From Lonsdalea britannica (GTDB lineage: Bacteria; Pseudomonadota; Gammaproteobacteria; Enterobacterales; Enterobacteriaceae): a stretch of 64,000 nucleotides of DNA. The DNA is taken from NCBI RefSeq assembly GCF_002111595.1, contig NZ_LUTN01000004.1, positions 124,001 to 188,000 of the forward strand, written 5' to 3'. The translations under genes were made by a program, and so were the position numbers. Shown here one piece after another: positions 42,333-52,255 of the stretch. A model generated the notes under the pieces. The model searched no databases, was not told the DNA's origin, and saw only the letters and a program-made list of their open reading frames with translations. The stretch's first letter is position 1; every line of letters starts with the position of its first letter.

Positions 42333-43022
42333 ATGCCACCAGAAACAGAGGATATTAGTCGCTATATCGGCGGTCTGATTACCGTGATGGAAGCATTGCA
42401 CGAACCCTGGGGAATCAAAGACCTGGCTTCGCGACATATTTATATGAATAAAGCCGCCCTGACGTATACCAATACGCCCGCCCATTTTGAGTTTGAGGGG
42501 AAACTGGATGCCGAATTCCCCGCCGAATGGGCGGAAATGTCGGAAGACTTTATAGAGCACGATCGACGAACAGAGCACAGCAAGAAAAGCGTCGCCGTCA
42601 TCGAAACGCACTATTGGAATGGCGACCCGTTTCTCTCGCCGTTCGTCAGCGAAAAAATCCCTATTTTCGACGTCAAGAAACGCTGTATTGGCACCATGTG
42701 GAACGCCAAGCCCCTGACGACGCTCTCCCCTCTGGTTTATATCGATAAGAAGGCACCTTCCACGCTCATTACCCACGTCGAAAACAGTTTATTTACGCCC
42801 TCGGAACTGGAAATGATTTTTCTAATCCTACAGGGGTTTTCGGGAAAGGAGATCGCCAGAAAAACCAACCTCGCCTACAAAACTGTTGAAAATAGAATAT
42901 ATAGCATTTACCAAAAAGCCGACGTGCATTCACTGCATCAATTTAAAGCGTTTTGTTATCACACGGGATTGGATAAATACATTCCGCCCAGCCTGCTCGT
43001 GAAAGGCATCCAATATATTTAG
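42333..43022 (+). CDS. LuxR-type regulator with N-terminal PAS-like domain
   Basis: This 229-residue protein has a PAS-like N-terminal part (residues about 15-125, with PWGIKDLASRHIYMNKAA typical of PAS-containing LuxR proteins) and a C-terminal LuxR helix-turn-helix (FTPSELEMIFLILQGFSGKEIARK... KTVENRIYSIYQK). It would bind DNA and sense a small ligand. The divergence from quorum-sensing LuxR proteins suggests another ligand. It lies 30 bases after the acetyltransferase gene and 178 bases before the NCS1 permease gene, which it might control. Confidence 0.82.
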   Translation: MPPETEDISRYIGGLITVMEALHEPWGIKDLASRHIYMNKAALTYTNTPAHFEFEGKLDAEFPAEWAEMSEDFIEHDRRTEHSKKSVAVIETHYWNGDPFLSPFVSEKIPIFDVKKRCIGTMWNAKPLTTLSPLVYIDKKAPSTLITHVENSLFTPSELEMIFLILQGFSGKEIARKTNLAYKTVENRIYSIYQKADVHSLHQFKAFCYHTGLDKYIPPSLLVKGIQYI

Positions 43023-43199
43023 CGCCAGACCGCATGGGGCGAGTTCACCGCTCGTGTAGCCCGGGATATGTAGATTGTCTCAGAGCGGAATGTCCCCCCA
43101 CAACCGTTCGACGAGTCGGGACTCGTGTGTGACATTCGCTGACGTTAACCCGGACGCGCCTGCGGGAATGGGCGATTAACCACAAGGACCAAGGAAGAC

Positions 43200-44474
43200 A
43201 TGGAAAAAATAGACGATTACCCGGTGAGCCGGGTTCCCCTCTCGGCAAGACTGCCTTTTTTCAATATCGCGCTGGTGCACATCGGTATGCTGACCGCACT
43301 GGACCAGTTCATGCTCGGCGCCGTGCTAGGCCACTCAATGACGCTGGGGCAAGCCTTTACCGCTATCGCCATCGGCAGCCTCATTTTCGGTATTGTCACC
43401 GTCGGTCTGGGCTACGCAGGTATGCAGGAGGGACTGTCCGGCAGCCTGCTGGCGCGGTGGTGCGGATTCGGCCGATTGGGAGCGGTACTGATGGGCGTGG
43501 TCATTGCCATCAGCCTGCTCGGCTGGTTCGGCGTACAGAACGCGGTGTTTGCGCGGGCGCTCAACTTCGCGCTTAACGACAAGCTGGGCTTCGTCGGATC
43601 CGCCACCCTGTCGGGCGTAGCGCTGACGCTGCTGGTCGCCTTCGGTTTCAAAGCCCTGCGCTATACCGCCCGTATCGCCGTCCCGCTGTTTATTGGTATT
43701 GTCGCCTACATCTCCACCCAAACGCTGGCGGGCCATTCGCTTTACGCGCTGATTGACTCTATCCCTTCCGAGTCCGTCTCCATAAACGCCGGGGCGACGA
43801 TGGTCGTCGGGGGATGTATCGTCGCCAGCCTGATTACGCCGGATATGACCCGCTATTCGCAGAAAGGCCGCCACGTTTTCTGGATGACCCTCCTGTCGAT
43901 TATCGTCGGCGAATTTATCGTTAACGGTCTCGCGATTCTGATCGCCAGAGCGCTGAATACGGCAGATGTCGTGACCATTATGTCGCAGATGGCCGGTGGG
44001 ATTGGGCTGATCGCCGTCGTGTTCTCCACGCTGAGAATCAACGATATCAATCTCTACTCCTCTTCGCTGGGGCTGGCGAACGCCATTGAAGGGATCACCG
44101 GCAAAAAGCTCAGCTACATGTCCATCACGCTGGTCATTGGCCTGATCGGCACGCTGCTGTCGGTGCTCGGTATTCTGGACCGTTTTGTCGATTTTCTGAC
44201 GCTGTTAGGCGTGGTTTTCCCGCCGATTATCGGCGTCATGCTGGTGGACTATTATCTGCTGCGCAGCCATAGAACGCTGCTGGATGCCAGCCGCAAAGCG
44301 GGTCGGTTGCCGGATGCGGCCGCCACGCCAGCGGTCGGTTGGGCGGCTATCATCGCCAGTATTATCGGCAGCGGCGTGGGCCTGAACGTTGAATGGGGCG
44401 TGCCCGCCTTTAATTCACTCGTCGTCGCCAGCGTGCTTTACATCGTACTTAAGAAGGCGACGCGCCTGCCTTAA
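43200..44474 (+). CDS. NCS1-family permease (CodB-like cytosine/purine permease)
   Basis: This 424-residue inner-membrane protein has 12 predicted segments and fits the NCS1 nucleobase:cation symporter family, CodB branch. Family landmarks include the early LTALDQFMLGAVLGHSMTLG, the ITPDMTRYSQK loop and FPPIIGVMLVDYYLLR late in the protein. The cargo is a nucleobase or related compound. No deaminase such as codA is next to it, so the catabolic partner is elsewhere. A hairpin follows the gene. Confidence 0.82.
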   Translation: MEKIDDYPVSRVPLSARLPFFNIALVHIGMLTALDQFMLGAVLGHSMTLGQAFTAIAIGSLIFGIVTVGLGYAGMQEGLSGSLLARWCGFGRLGAVLMGVVIAISLLGWFGVQNAVFARALNFALNDKLGFVGSATLSGVALTLLVAFGFKALRYTARIAVPLFIGIVAYISTQTLAGHSLYALIDSIPSESVSINAGATMVVGGCIVASLITPDMTRYSQKGRHVFWMTLLSIIVGEFIVNGLAILIARALNTADVVTIMSQMAGGIGLIAVVFSTLRINDINLYSSSLGLANAIEGITGKKLSYMSITLVIGLIGTLLSVLGILDRFVDFLTLLGVVFPPIIGVMLVDYYLLRSHRTLLDASRKAGRLPDAAATPAVGWAAIIASIIGSGVGLNVEWGVPAFNSLVVASVLYIVLKKATRLP

Positions 44475-44493
44475 GCGCAATAGCTGATCTATT

Positions 44494-44529
44494 CTGCCGA
44501 CGGCAAAAATAACGCCACGCCGTCGGTAG
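44494..44529 (+). terminator. Hairpin after the NCS1 permease gene
   Basis: CTGCCGACGGC and GCCGTCGGTAG can pair over 11 positions with one G-T pair and a loop of about 14 bases. It lies 20 bases after the stop codon. No T-run follows, so termination strength is uncertain. Confidence 0.45.
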
Positions 44530-44702
44530 AATGACAATCTCTTCATCATGAGATAAATAGCATTTTATTTTATAGGAGCATATTGACTTCTCTCTTATCT
44601 AATAAAATTTCATTTCATTGTCCAGGCGATAAATAACATTCATTTTTATGTCATGTCGCATCCCTATATTCGCAGCACTTTTAGCACAAACGGCGATGAT
44701 TA

Positions 44703-45385
44703 ATGTTTTTACGTCATATTTTATTCATACCTTTATGCGTGATGCCTTTTCAATCTCAGGCGGTCTCTCTTTTCTGGAAACATGAATTCAGCGATGTCTC
44801 CCGAACCCGCAGCGATAAATGGGGTATTGAACATCGTTTCAGTCAGGGACTGGGGCTGTCCGCGGAGTGGGAAACGCATCCGCGTGAGTCGTCGGAGGTT
44901 CAGCCGGCAAGGCATTCAACCACTTGCGTAAAGATAAAACGGAGTTCGGCGTCGATTACGCGTTTGCGGTTTCCCCTTCGGTGACATTGACACCCGGCCT
45001 GACGTCGAGCATTTACGATGACAAACAAACCTGGAAACCGTCATTAAGCGCGGAATGGATTGTGGTCGATAATATTGCGCTTGCGACGCGTTATCGCTAC
45101 GAAATAACAGATTACGATGACAAACCGACCAAGCACACTCACCGGATCGATGTCGGCGCAAAATATAAATTCAGCCGAGCGGCACTCTCCTATAAATATT
45201 CTCGTTATTTTAGCGATCAGCCTATTTTCGCTAAACGAAACACCGACTACGAACATGAGGTCGAAATGAAAATCAAATTCTTGACCCACTGGCAATACGT
45301 TCTTGAGGTGACCAATGAATCCGTGTCAAAAAGCAGCGATAAACGGCAAACGACTTACGCGACCGGATTTAAATACACGTTTTAA
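44703..45385 (+). pseudogene. KdgM-type oligogalacturonate porin, frameshifted
   Basis: This is a small outer-membrane barrel of the KdgM/NanC family, which lets oligogalacturonides from pectin breakdown cross the outer membrane. A signal peptide of about 20 residues ends in SQA. The protein starts VSLFWKHEFSDVSR and ends in the aromatic GFKYTF strand. One base is missing near 44913 (CCC read as CC), where the frame passes from ...SSEVQ to GKAFNHLRKDKTEFG; corrected length is 227 residues, normal for KdgM. The downstream phosphatase gene starts 21 bases later. Presence of this porin supports a pectin-using, plant-associated organism. Confidence 0.8.
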
Positions 45386-45406
45386 TCATAAGGTTCATGA
45401 TTCGCT

Positions 45407-46684
45407 ATGACTATTTTCAAATGGGGCGCCGCCACGCTGGCGCTGATGACCACCTTTCCGTTGATGGCCGAACCCAAGACGCCATTTACGCTGGAGCATG
45501 TCGTTACACTAAGCCGTCACGGCGTCCGTCCGCAGACGGACACCGATGCCTTGAACAAAGCGACCGGTAAAACGTGGCCCGAATGGACGGTACAGGACGG
45601 TCATCTTTCCGGCCACGGTTATGCCGGTCTTCTCCATCAGGGCGCCTATCAGATCGCCCGCTGGCGTGAAGCCGGTCTGCCCATTGGTGCGCCATGTCCG
45701 CCGCCGGAACAGGTCTTTGCCTGGTCCAGCCCGTTACAAAGAACGCGCGCCACGGCGCAAGCGCTGCTCGACGGCATGTTTCCGGGGTGTGGACTCGCGG
45801 CGGGCAGCACACAGGAGAAGCGCGATCCGCTGTTTCAAAGCGTGGATATGGGCCTGAGCCAGCCAAATAAAGAGATCGTCAAACAGCAGATCACGACGCG
45901 AACCGGCGGTGCAGACGATCTGAATAAACGCTATCAGCCCGCCATCGCGCTGCTACGCGCGGCAGTCTGCGCGGACACGCCGTCGTCCTGCGAATTCCTC
46001 AACGCCCCGTGGAAGCTGGTGGAGAAAGAGCACGGCGTGTCGCTCAAAGGCCCACTGTCGCCGGGATCGACGATAGGAGAAACTATCCGATTGCAGTATA
46101 GCGAAGGGCTGCCGCTGTCCCAGGTGGCGTTCGGCCACGCTCGTAATGCCCGCGAGGTCGCGGCGTTGATGGCGCTGCACGCGGCTAAATACGATTTGGT
46201 CAGCGATACCCCCGAGCTGGCGCGACACGGCGGGACGCTGCTGATGTCTCAGTTGGCCGCGGCGATCACCGCGGGAACAACGGCATCCGCCCCCGAAAAC
46301 CCTAGCCTGAAAGCGCCGCTGGTCATGTTCGTCGGCCATGACACCAATATCGCGCAGATCCAGACCATGTTGCAGATGAACTGGCAGTTGGGCGACTATC
46401 CGCGCAACGATATCCCGCCGGGGGGCAGCCTGGCGTTCGAGCGCTACCGAGACACCCACAGCGGTGAGCGTTATGTGCGGCTGACGTTTAGCGCCATGTC
46501 GCTGGATCAGTGGCGTCATCTCAGCCCGCTGACGCCAGACGCGCCGCCGCTCATCGAGGAGTATCACGATAGTCACTGCCAGCAAACCGCCGTCGGTTGG
46601 CTCTGCCCGCTGGACCACATCGTCGAGAAAATGACGCGCTCTCAGGTCGCGGGTATAACGTCTCCGCAACCGCTGTTCCACTAG
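45407..46684 (+). CDS. appA: Periplasmic histidine acid phosphatase (AppA phytase-like)
   Basis: This 425-residue protein is a histidine acid phosphatase of the AppA/Agp group. A signal peptide ends near residue 21. The phosphohistidine motif SRHGVRPQT lies at about 37-45, and the proton-donor motif GHDTNI is near residue 309. Several Cys pairs are placed as in AppA. The length matches AppA (432). It releases phosphate from phytate or sugar phosphates in the periplasm. It follows the KdgM-type porin by 21 bases and so is probably cotranscribed. Phytase versus glucose-1-phosphatase activity cannot be decided by eye; the RHGxR motif favours phytase. Confidence 0.83.
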   Translation: MTIFKWGAATLALMTTFPLMAEPKTPFTLEHVVTLSRHGVRPQTDTDALNKATGKTWPEWTVQDGHLSGHGYAGLLHQGAYQIARWREAGLPIGAPCPPPEQVFAWSSPLQRTRATAQALLDGMFPGCGLAAGSTQEKRDPLFQSVDMGLSQPNKEIVKQQITTRTGGADDLNKRYQPAIALLRAAVCADTPSSCEFLNAPWKLVEKEHGVSLKGPLSPGSTIGETIRLQYSEGLPLSQVAFGHARNAREVAALMALHAAKYDLVSDTPELARHGGTLLMSQLAAAITAGTTASAPENPSLKAPLVMFVGHDTNIAQIQTMLQMNWQLGDYPRNDIPPGGSLAFERYRDTHSGERYVRLTFSAMSLDQWRHLSPLTPDAPPLIEEYHDSHCQQTAVGWLCPLDHIVEKMTRSQVAGITSPQPLFH

Positions 46685-46694
46685 GTTTGCACTC

Positions 46695-46721
46695 ATCACG
46701 GGTGCTTTTCTCACCCGTGAT
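46695..46721 (+). terminator. Terminator hairpin after the phosphatase gene
   Basis: A perfect 10-bp stem (ATCACGGGTG and CACCCGTGAT) with a 7-base loop begins 11 bases after the stop. It is followed by a moderately T-rich stretch and sits between convergent genes, so it may serve both strands. Confidence 0.6.
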
Positions 46722-46780
46722 CTCATCATTCTGGCTCTCTATCATCTCGTCATCACGACGAGGGGCTGAACGGCTCGGTA

Positions 46781-47302
46781 TTAACTGCGCGGCGCGAGCT
46801 TACGACGCAGCTTTGCCAACTGAGTTCGAATGCGGTTACGTTTCAGATCGGACAGCTCATCGATCAGCGACAGACCGTCCAGATGATCGATTTCATGCTG
46901 GAGACACACGGCCAACGCCCCACCCGCCTCTATCGCCTGACGCACGCCATCCAGATCGGTATAAGCCACGCGTACGCGCTGAGCCCGTTCCGCAGGCAGC
47001 GGATGCTGCGGGATGGAGGAACAGAGTTCGAGATGCGAGGTCGTTTCCTCCGACCGTTCCACCACCTCCGGGTTGATCAGCGCCAAACGCTGGCGCACGC
47101 CGTGTTCGTCATCCATATCGATCACCACGATGCGCTGCGGGATCCCCAACTGAATCGCCGCCAGCCCTGAATCGTTCATGCTTTCGATAACGGCGAACAT
47201 TCGCTCCACCAGCGCGTTGACGGAAGCATCGATGACCTCGACGTTCTGAGACACCTTTTTCATGCGCGGATCGTCAATCCACACCAGTTCATTGGCAGAC
47301 AT
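46781..47302 (-). CDS. Peptide deformylase paralogue with altered motif II
   Basis: This 173-residue protein belongs to the peptide deformylase family, which removes the formyl group from new N-terminal methionines. Motif I reads SGLAAIQLG and motif III QHEIDHLDG, with both His ligands and the Glu intact. Motif II, normally EGCLS, reads ELCSS: the Cys ligand is kept but the Gly is lost. The start at 47302 has GGAGA upstream and overlaps the end of the DUF2075 gene by 14 bases, so the two are translationally linked. The housekeeping def gene normally pairs with fmt, so this copy is probably a second, specialised deformylase. Confidence 0.82.
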   Translation of the reverse strand: MSANELVWIDDPRMKKVSQNVEVIDASVNALVERMFAVIESMNDSGLAAIQLGIPQRIVVIDMDDEHGVRQRLALINPEVVERSEETTSHLELCSSIPQHPLPAERAQRVRVAYTDLDGVRQAIEAGGALAVCLQHEIDHLDGLSLIDELSDLKRNRIRTQLAKLRRKLAPRS

Positions 47303-48536
47303 GATTTTCTCCATTGGTTGCCGCTTCACGCTGTAAAAGAAGCAGTTGGCGACGCAGTTCCGCGTCGTGAGCGTAAATATAGAGTCCATCAATCGCACGG
47401 GTCATCAGCACGTTGATGGCGTTGAGCATGATACGCACTTTTACCGCCTCGGCATCGTCGAGACGCCCGGTTCCCTGAAACGCCGCGCCGTCCTCATAAC
47501 GGGACGGGTCGATGGCGATGTCACGGCGTTCTGCATCCCAGGATACCGACGGTCCCAGAATCAGCCCAACATAGTTGAGATCAAAGCCCTGCACCGTGTA
47601 TACCGAGCCCACTTCGTCGATGGTATCTTGCCGCTCCGCCCACGGCTGGCGCTCGTTCGGCTTCGAGCGATCCCAGCGCAGCCGGAAAGCGCCCTCTTCG
47701 ATGAAGTGATCCTGCCCGTCCAACCGATAGGGGTAATCATAGGTCGATAGCATTCGCGACAGTCCGCTGTCGGCGTTACGCTGCCGGATCGCCGTGTACA
47801 TCGCCTGCGCGTCGTCGAAGATCTTTAGCTCAAACGGCGGCTCGCCGGGCGCAGCCACGGGTAAAGGCCGCAGTTCTCGCTGACAGAATTGGCCAATCCA
47901 GCGCTGCACCGACGTGGCGGCCTTCATCCTGAACTGATGCCGTAACAGATGGACTTCGTGCGGGCCGTGGGCGATCAGTCGCTCAAGATCGCCTTCTCGC
48001 CACAGACTTTTGGATTTCAGTACCTGCTGTTCGTCGAAAATCAGCACCACGCAGCGGGCGAGGCGCAAAATCTCTTCCAGATGATTGTCCTGAACAAAGT
48101 GGTTGTAGCGATCGCTGCGCGTCAGCAGCAAATGGGCTTCATCCACCAGCACGATATCCACCTTGTCTTCGCGTTTATGCAGGCGATTGATGAACGTCGT
48201 CGGGCGCTCATAATCTTTTTTGCGAAGGGCGGATTGCCCCTCTGACGCGTTTTTATAGGCTTTGAGCATTTCGGGATGATTGACGAGCAACACATTTTCG
48301 CTGCCGTACAACGGATGGTCTGGCCGCTGGCGCGCGTCACGCTGTAGATCGGCGAATAGCGCGTGCAGAAACACACTTTTGCCGGTACCCGCCTCCCCCT
48401 GAATCACGAAGCATGCCTGAGAGGCGCGACGATGCTGACAGAGAAAGGCTTCCACGCGCTGCTTGAGCGCAAGCTGCTCATCCGACAGCGTTTTTTCTGG
48501 CGAGAGCTTAAAGCTCGCCCGATTCATCTGAGACAT
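47289..48536 (-). CDS. DUF2075-family P-loop ATPase/helicase-like protein
   Basis: This 415-residue protein is of the DUF2075 (Schlafen-group-3-like) helicase family. Walker A is GEAGTGKSV near residue 50 and Walker B is VLVDEAHLLL (about 130). A Q-rich sensor (IFDEQQVLKS), an arginine-containing HQFRMKAATSVQRW segment and VYTVQGFDLNYVGLILG followed by MLNAINVLMTRAIDGL complete a superfamily 1 helicase core. There is no nuclease domain. The gene is followed by the overlapping peptide deformylase gene. The biological role is unknown; related proteins occur in defence contexts as well as alone. Confidence 0.82.
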   Translation of the reverse strand: MSQMNRASFKLSPEKTLSDEQLALKQRVEAFLCQHRRASQACFVIQGEAGTGKSVFLHALFADLQRDARQRPDHPLYGSENVLLVNHPEMLKAYKNASEGQSALRKKDYERPTTFINRLHKREDKVDIVLVDEAHLLLTRSDRYNHFVQDNHLEEILRLARCVVLIFDEQQVLKSKSLWREGDLERLIAHGPHEVHLLRHQFRMKAATSVQRWIGQFCQRELRPLPVAAPGEPPFELKIFDDAQAMYTAIRQRNADSGLSRMLSTYDYPYRLDGQDHFIEEGAFRLRWDRSKPNERQPWAERQDTIDEVGSVYTVQGFDLNYVGLILGPSVSWDAERRDIAIDPSRYEDGAAFQGTGRLDDAEAVKVRIMLNAINVLMTRAIDGLYIYAHDAELRRQLLLLQREAATNGENHVCQ

Positions 48537-48738
48537 AACGTTGGAATAACCTGAGAGTAAGTCGGCTCTTCACCCCGCGAAAAGCGGCAGAGGAGCGCCC
48601 GTCACTGGCATTGCCTAATTTCCAAAAGGAATAGAGCACGCTTGCCGTTGACGTCTAATGAAAACATGCTGGCAAAGGGGTGACAACCTCGAAGACGTCC
48701 GCCCCCGTTTCATCTCCCCCTTTCGAGGGAGCGTACGC

Positions 48739-49718
48739 TCAGCAACCGTTGTTAAGCGCGTCGCCGACAGCGTTCGCTGGCAAGGTGGAGGAGAACAGCA
48801 GGATCGCAAACAGGAACAGTAGCATGCCCGAGGCCGCCAGCAGCCCGGGCCGCAGCTTGGCAAACAACGGATGGCGCGCGCGCTGATACAAGGACGATGC
48901 CCGATCGCGCGAACGAATGACCCACGTCGCCAGCGCGCAAATCGCCAACGCCGTTCCCAGGGCCATCGCCATCACGCGCCCACGCCCCAGTTGAAGCAGC
49001 CGACCGCATTGGCAAACGCCAGAATCATTATCGCGCCGGTGCAGGGCCGAATGCCGATGGCTGCAATCATGGCCAGCGCCGACGGCAGGTCACGCGGCAC
49101 CGCCGTCGAGTTAACGGCATGATGTCCGCAGCAGGCCGCAGGCTCGGCAGACAGGCGCGCATGAGGCCGCGCCAGCACGGACGACTCCCCCGAGGGCACA
49201 GGCGTACAACGATGGATGGTCGGACGAATTCGCCTTCCGCGTACGGCTTTTACGACCATCAAAACCGCAATCACCCCTATGTACAGCGCGCTGATTTTTT
49301 CCATATACCAGCGGCTTAGGCTGAGGTCGCCCATCGACACGTTCAGGAAAATCACCAACAAATACACGAAAAAGATAGCCACGAGGCCCTGCGTCATCGC
49401 GCCAAGAAAGGCAATGGTTCTGGCGGAAGAGGCGTTTTCATGAGAGACGCTGAGGTAGGTGGTGATGATGAATTTGCCATGGCCGGGGCCGACCGCATGC
49501 AGTACGCCGTAGGTGAAGCTGGCGGCCAGCAACAATACGCCATAGCCCACGTGTTGGTTCCCAAGCTGCAGTAGATATCCCACCAGATAGCGATGAAGAG
49601 AGATCTGTATCGCCAACATCGCGGAAAGGAAATCGGACCAATAACTCACGATCGTCGCGATCACTGCAATAAACAAAATGGCGGCGATACCGCACATCAC
49701 CCGCTGTTTTCCTGACAT
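48739..49718 (-). pseudogene. NicO/RcnA-family nickel-cobalt exporter, frameshifted
   Basis: This inner-membrane metal transporter has the family's HAVGPGHGK motif in an early segment and later GIRPCTGAIM. A His- and Cys-containing cytosolic loop lies between segments. One base is missing near 48980, where the frame leaves FNWGVG and resumes at VMAMALGTAL; corrected length is about 326 residues. I chose the start at 49718 because a GGAGG ribosome site lies just upstream. The likely function is nickel or cobalt efflux. Usually a DUF1007 gene stands beside it; none is seen here. Confidence 0.75.
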
Positions 49719-49957
49719 CCTTATCAGCCTCCGCCTGAATTTTCCCGACGGGATCATAGGCCGATCGCCGCAAGAAATCACGTCAGAGGCAAAAAAGGCA
49801 TGTCAAGACGGGGGCGGTCAGGCGTGCCGTTCTCGCGGCGGTGACCCGTTCGAAAACCGCGTGGCCATCACGACCGGGCCGGTCGCGATAGGAAACGGCA
49901 CAGTATGGCGGACAGCGTGGTCCGACGATGACGTGACCTCATCACCGAGGTCTCGCC

Positions 49958-50305
49958 TTATTTATGACACTCGATGTTTTTATCTTCGATGACCTGTTTC
50001 AATGTCCCGTTATCGCCCTTGGTCCACCATTCGTAGACGTTGCCGACATAGCGGGCTCCGCTGGCCGCAGGCACGTTAACCATCAAGATTTTGCCTTTAT
50101 CCGGGATATTAACCAGCGCCGCATGATTGGGCTCGTTACTGTAATACATCACCCCCAGTTTTGAACCGTCGTCACAGACATACATCTGTTTCGACACTTC
50201 CATCTGCTCATTGCCGGGCACCATGAACTCAGCGGGATCGTTGGAGTGGCAGGCGGTTAACGCCGCGCCGCCGACCAATGCCAAAATAATTGATTTTTTC
50301 ATCAT
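49958..50305 (-). CDS. mliC: MliC-family lysozyme inhibitor lipoprotein
   Basis: This 115-residue lipoprotein has a short signal and the lipobox LTAC. The mature part carries the C-type lysozyme inhibitor signature (YVCDDG, then AASGARYVGNVYEWWTKGD) with Cys residues fit for one disulphide. It would sit on the outer membrane facing the periplasm and block host lysozyme. The ATG at 50305 follows AAGGAA. It has its own promoter region of about 80 bases or is read from edd upstream. Confidence 0.82.
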   Translation of the reverse strand: MMKKSIILALVGGAALTACHSNDPAEFMVPGNEQMEVSKQMYVCDDGSKLGVMYYSNEPNHAALVNIPDKGKILMVNVPAASGARYVGNVYEWWTKGDNGTLKQVIEDKNIECHK

Positions 50306-50441
50306 AAATTCCTTAGGAAGCCTGCAAAAAATATAGCAATTCCCAGGAAATACGCACAAAAAAGGCCGGATGACACAAGGACCCGATCGGCCACCGTCAT
50401 CCGGCCAGAGCGACCGTATCCCGCCTTACGCAGCTAAGGCG

Positions 50442-52243
50442 TTAGAAGCTGAAGATAGAGGCACCCTGCTCGGCGCTGGATACCACCTGACGGAACACCG
50501 AGAACAGCTCGCGGCCAGACCCCAGATGCTCAGGCGCCAGCTCCGGATGCGTTTCCGAGCGCGCGGACAGATCGGCCTGAACGTCGATACGCCCCGCCTC
50601 CGCATCGACCCGAATAACGTCGCCATTGCTGATTCGGCACAGCGGGCCGCCACGTTGGGCCTCCGGCGAAAGATGGATCACCGCAGGCACTTTACCGGAT
50701 GCGCCGGACAGACGACCGTCCGTCACCAGCGCAACACGCAGTCCAGACTTCATCAGGTTGCCCATCACCGGCATCAGCTTATGCAGCTCCGGCATACCAT
50801 TAGCGGCAGGACCGTTATGGCGCACGACAATCACGACGTCTTGCGTAAACTCGCCGGCGTGGTAAGCCTTTTCCACATCGTGCTGAGATTCAAAGACACG
50901 GGCCGGGGCCTCGATGAAGCGATATTCCGGCGCAACGGCGCTGACTTTGATGACGCCACGCCCCAGGTTGCCATCCAAGACTTTCAGGCCGCCCTGTGCG
51001 CTGAAGTGAGTGCCAGGCAGGGAAATGACGTTGGGGTTGGAGGAGTCTGCCGCAGGTTCGAAAACCACTTCGCCATTCTGCAATCGCGGCGTTGAAAGGT
51101 AGTCTTCCATATGGCCATAGACCGGCGTGGCGTCCATATTCAGCAGACCGCGCTCCGCCAGCGCTTTCATCAGCGTTGGGACGCCGCCCGCCTGCTGGAA
51201 TTCATTGATATCAGCCGGACCGTTCGGGTACATCTTCGCCAGCAGCGGCACGACCTGAGACAGTTCTTCGATGTCATCCCAGGTCAGGATGTAACCGGCC
51301 GCCGCGGCCACCGCCACCAGATGGATGGAGTGGTTGGTACTTCCGCCGGAAGCCAGCAGAGCGACCAATCCGTTAACAATGGATTTTTCGTCCACGACGC
51401 GCGACAGCGGTCGGTATTGAGTACCGTTGTCGGCCTGAGTGACGATATGCGCGGTAATTTTATCCGTCAGGGCCGCTCGCAGCGGATCGTTCGGCGCGAC
51501 AAAAGAAGAACCGGGCAACATCAGCCCCATCGCTTCAAACACCAGCTGGTTCGTGTTGGCCGTGCCGTAGAACGTGCAGGTGCCCGGCGAGTGATATGCG
51601 TTGCACTCCATGTCCTGCAACGCGGCCTTACCGACTTCACCCGCGGCGTACTGCTGGCGTACTTTCACTTTCTCATCGTTGCTGATGCCCGCGGACATCG
51701 GACCGGATGGGACGAAAGCCGAAGGCAAATGGCCAAACGACAGCGCGCCGATCAGCTGGCCGGGCGCGATTTTGTCGCAGATGCCTAACAGCAGCGTCGC
51801 ATCAAAGGTGTTGTGGCTCAGCGAAACGGCCGTCGCCTGAGCGATCAGATCGCGCGAGAACAGTGACAGATCCATACCATCCTGTCCCTGCGTCACACCA
51901 TCACACATCGCTGGAACACCGCCGGCGATTTGCGCGCTGTGGCCCATTTCAGCCAGCGTTTTCTTCATCTTGTCGGGATAGTGCCGTATGGCTGATGGGC
52001 GCTCAACATGTCGTTATAGGCGGTGATGATGCCGACATTGACGCGGGTAAAATCCAGAATCGCGCCTTTCTGGCTGGTGGGGCAAGCGGCGACCGTATGC
52101 GCAAGATTGCCGCAGGACAGGTGGCTACGGGTTTTACCTTGCGCCGCCTGAGCTTCCGTTTTCGCCAGATAGCGGCGGCGAGACGCCTCGCTGCGCTCCA
52201 AAATACGACGTGTGACTTGCTCAATAACTTTATTGTTATTCAT
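50442..52243 (-). pseudogene. edd: 6-Phosphogluconate dehydratase, frameshifted
   Basis: This is the Entner-Doudoroff dehydratase, an iron-sulphur enzyme of the IlvD/Edd family that makes 2-keto-3-deoxy-6-phosphogluconate. The motifs GVPAMCDGVTQGQDGM, GTCTFYGTANTNQ and [14 protein letters not shown] are conserved. One base is missing near 51973 (at IPDKMKK; the C run is short by one), which ends the first frame after about 92 residues. Corrected length is 600, against 603 in E. coli. The gene follows gntK by 12 bases, giving a gntK-edd operon; eda is not next to it. Breakage of such a core gene while the rest is conserved suggests a sequence error. Confidence 0.88.
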
Positions 52244-52255
52244 TCATTCCTCCGT

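Noticed and set aside
44600-44625. A possible KdgR operator before the KdgM-type porin gene
   Set aside because: The AATAAAATTTCATTTCATT stretch has only partial agreement with the KdgR consensus, and the surrounding DNA is AT-rich, so chance similarity is likely.
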